This document shows positions 7,101 through 7,816 of a stretch of DNA of 7,816 nucleotides, piece by piece. The DNA is taken from NCBI GenBank assembly GCA_022848835.1, contig JAJISG010000214.1:1-7816 (forward strand), in the 5' to 3' direction. Source of the DNA: Thermoplasmatota archaeon (GTDB lineage Archaea; Thermoplasmatota; Thermoplasmata; RBG-16-68-12; JAJISG01). Position numbers and translations under genes: made by a program. The notes beneath the pieces are model-generated. The model was not told the DNA's origin, made no database searches, and was given only the letters and a program-made list of their open reading frames with translations. Position 1 is the first letter of the stretch. Every line of letters begins with the position of its first letter.

Positions 7101-7816
7101 ATTTCTGAGCCTGTTCCGGATGGCCCGAATGAATGCAGATGCGTGCTTCATCGAGTAAGACGTCCCATCGCTGGGGATGTAGGTCTGAAATGTGCCTGCA
7201 GACCTCCCTGTACTCGTCCCACTTCTTCGATCTACGGAGGGATTCTCTCCACCCCTCAAGCACATCTACGCCCTCCGGCGCGATCTCGAAGGCCCGCCGA
7301 TAAGCCAGGACTGCCTCCTCATGCCTGTCCGTCTCGAGGAGGAGTCTCCCAAAACGCTTCAGTAGCTCCAGATTATATGGCTCGTAACGCAGACCAACCT
7401 CCAGGGAGCGAGCCGCGTCAGAGTAGCGACCTAGCCCTTCCTCCGCAGCGGCCCTAGTCAGCCAAAGATCCGAACGGGTTGACTTCAGCTCAATAGCCGA
7501 ACACACGCAATCGTAGGCCTCCTGCCAGCGATCCATTCCCAGAAGGATTCGCGCCTTGCCTAGGAAGGCGTCCACGCACCTAGGGTCCTCCTCCAGAGCC
7601 CGGTCGAAGGCCTCCAGGGAGCCATGCATGTCACCCCCCTCCCGAAGGCGGATCCCCTTCAGCATCCATAGTCTGGCGGATGGCCCTTCAATGCTCTCAA
7701 TGGCATCCCAGGCCTTGAGCCATGGTCCCTCTCCGTCTGCGGCGTTCCAGAAGACCTCCAACGCATCCTTCTCCTTCCCCTCCTTTCCGAGGAGTTCTCC
7801 CTTCAGGAGCAGTAGG
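4156..7816 (-). CDS. Giant TPR-repeat protein with C-terminal HTH-like region and zinc cluster, 5' end beyond the window
   Basis: At least 1219 residues are visible and the frame is still open at the right edge. An in-frame TTG at 7761 is not a convincing start, because TPR-like sequence (LLLLKGELLGKEGKEKDALE) continues upstream of it. Counting residues from that TTG, about 27 consecutive 33-35-residue TPR units run from about residue 28 to 944. Each has the alternating helix pattern, often with EEAL at the helix A/B turn and a DP or similar turn at the end. Residues 959-1129 are non-TPR and helical. Residues 1148-1178 form a B-box/RING-like zinc cluster. TPR arrays of this length form superhelical protein-binding scaffolds, so this is probably a cytoplasmic assembly or regulatory scaffold. 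No signal peptide or membrane segment is visible in the part present. The partner is unknown. Confidence 0.9.
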   Translation of the reverse strand, partial: LLLLKGELLGKEGKEKDALEVFWNAADGEGPWLKAWDAIESIEGPSARLWMLKGIRLREGGDMHGSLEAFDRALEEDPRCVDAFLGKARILLGMDRWQEAYDCVCSAIELKSTRSDLWLTRAAAEEGLGRYSDAARSLEVGLRYEPYNLELLKRFGRLLLETDRHEEAVLAYRRAFEIAPEGVDVLEGWRESLRRSKKWDEYREVCRHISDLHPQRWDVLLDEARICIHSGHPEQAQKLLEGVVDAGHNDSDVYASAAELASKAKFWKIALRASRCILEAHPRDYDALRYEGMALNGMNRREEALKALTKAARLHPDIELLQSRRDILKSFGPSKALHACCEHIARLDPKSEEAHLELIQAAAKLGKVKLALRACDRGLRELPGNVGLLLLKAKLFSDQGRPGGALRTYEKAISADEGNFEAWKGSAVCLFTLRSYREAETAFERALEIHEDPECWYYRGLSLQESNGLKEAIECLERAVELKGESRELLALGMALFRDDKPQDALHFFERVLEVQPGEDSARLRMAECLMKLGDYDEALRALGDGMLHGENDSELLRARIHCLGELRRTREAYESSIALTQVLRDDTQAWILRASLAASIDLTTEALECLKRASRLNPDDPAPKLEEAKVMVTLGDYQEALQVCDEVISRYRSNSRASRMRGEALAGLERHEDALTAFNTALALIPDDVEALKGRALSLAHLNRFEEAIRSIEALLDQSSSDPSSHYWKARVLLEGSRWEEALRSLNQALYYGGSDPAVLAKKGIALLHLGRAEEGLRIVEDALSSHPDEADLLTSKGSLLLNLGRHHEALQHLEAVSGRRGGDKEIWMLKAEVLAALGQNEEALDALEMVAGGSLPSKKVWLRCSDLYMALGQEGASLASYDQAIEIDPRDAELWKGRGRLCGKLGRWQDAMQSYSVALEIRPKDADSLCATGDAYLELGMYEEARDSYQRALSSNPTLDEALQGGRRVDETQRGERVKAFAWRILEFEAVNSRPATREEVFKYCNVPVDLLDEVTGYVNEPEPLDVLSLPEGELRSLEALSRDVLSTISAASVGLPRFYEVIQEFPDLDLYHVRRVLEYMQGVLTLELSEEQAPGMERLMKLALEVPKEEWDALSLARALRIGAYEAKRLEGALRIFEPLTEQERSDDRPPSGADARTVQRACRRHGAAGIYQHLCGQYLCSACIMGGRCPVCLHPVSGTFREHTGKGYADSGARD
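4228..4320 (-). other. C-terminal B-box/RING-like zinc cluster of the TPR protein
   Basis: The spacing is C-x2-H-x9-C-x4-C-x2-C-x5-C-x2-C, with His1159 and His1180 as further possible ligands. Seven or eight ligands suffice for two zinc ions. The second half, CGQYLCSACIMGGRCPVC, resembles archaeal B-box-like fingers, but the first Cys of the expected CxxCG pair is absent and a His lies one residue further on. Confidence 0.65.
4375..4887 (-). other. Helical, possibly multi-HTH segment of the TPR protein
   Basis: Three stretches look like helix-turn-helix or winged-helix modules. The first is AWRILEFE through RPATREEVFKYCNVPVDLLDE, resembling a recognition-helix pattern. The second is LPRFYEVIQEFPDLDLYHV with its following helix. 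The third is LSLARALRIGAYEAKRLEGA. This is pattern reading only; the segment could instead be a helical cap of the TPR superhelix. Confidence 0.35.
4930..7680 (-). repeat. Array of about 27 tandem TPR units (102-nt period)
   Basis: Units align without gaps at 34 residues, apart from one 35-residue unit and three 33-residue units. The DNA shows the same period. GGCCTCCTC (EEA on the coding strand) occurs at 4975, 5281, 5587 and 5689, spaced by 306, 306 and 102 nt. It occurs again at 6904, 1215 nt further, which equals 12 units minus the three single-residue deletions seen in the protein. Confidence 0.88.

Noticed and set aside
4930..7680. The 102-nt repeats as a CRISPR or satellite array
   Set aside because: The units are diverged, in frame and fully explained by coding for TPR motifs; there are no identical repeats separated by unique spacers.

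Overview
The window looks archaeal. No rRNA or tRNA gene is present to place it. The arguments are AT-rich TATA-like boxes about 25 nt upstream of start codons that lack Shine-Dalgarno sites (leaderless transcripts), frequent AGG/AGA arginine codons in most genes, and gene families I associate mainly with Archaea: a thiolase-like protein with the N-terminus typical of archaeal thiolase-domain proteins, a compact DEDD exonuclease-fold protein, and a small SWIM-type zinc protein. A heterotrophic Thermoplasmatota-like euryarchaeon is my best guess, but the lineage is inference.

Layout from left to right. A thiolase-superfamily gene (minus strand) is cut by the left edge. A divergent promoter region of about 180 nt separates it from a plus-strand pair: an RNase H-fold DEDD exonuclease-like gene, then an acyl-CoA dehydrogenase 38 nt downstream. 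A minus-strand tandem GNAT acetyltransferase converges on the dehydrogenase. A second divergent intergenic region with a 9-bp inverted repeat leads to a plus-strand zinc-binding SWIM-type protein. The rest, almost half the window, is one minus-strand gene running off the right edge. It encodes about 27 consecutive TPR repeats, then a helical segment that looks like several helix-turn-helix modules, then a C-terminal B-box/RING-like zinc cluster.

Functionally, thiolase plus acyl-CoA dehydrogenase suggests beta-oxidation-type acyl-CoA metabolism (fatty acids or branched-chain amino acid products), although the thiolase may lack the catalytic cysteine. The right half is different: a giant scaffold-like TPR/zinc protein whose stop codon overlaps that of the convergent SWIM-type gene. 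The most unusual items are this TPR/HTH/zinc protein, with visible 102-nt periodicity at the DNA level, and the SWIM protein with a variant first ligand pair. No mobile element, CRISPR array, RNA gene or known defence cassette was seen.
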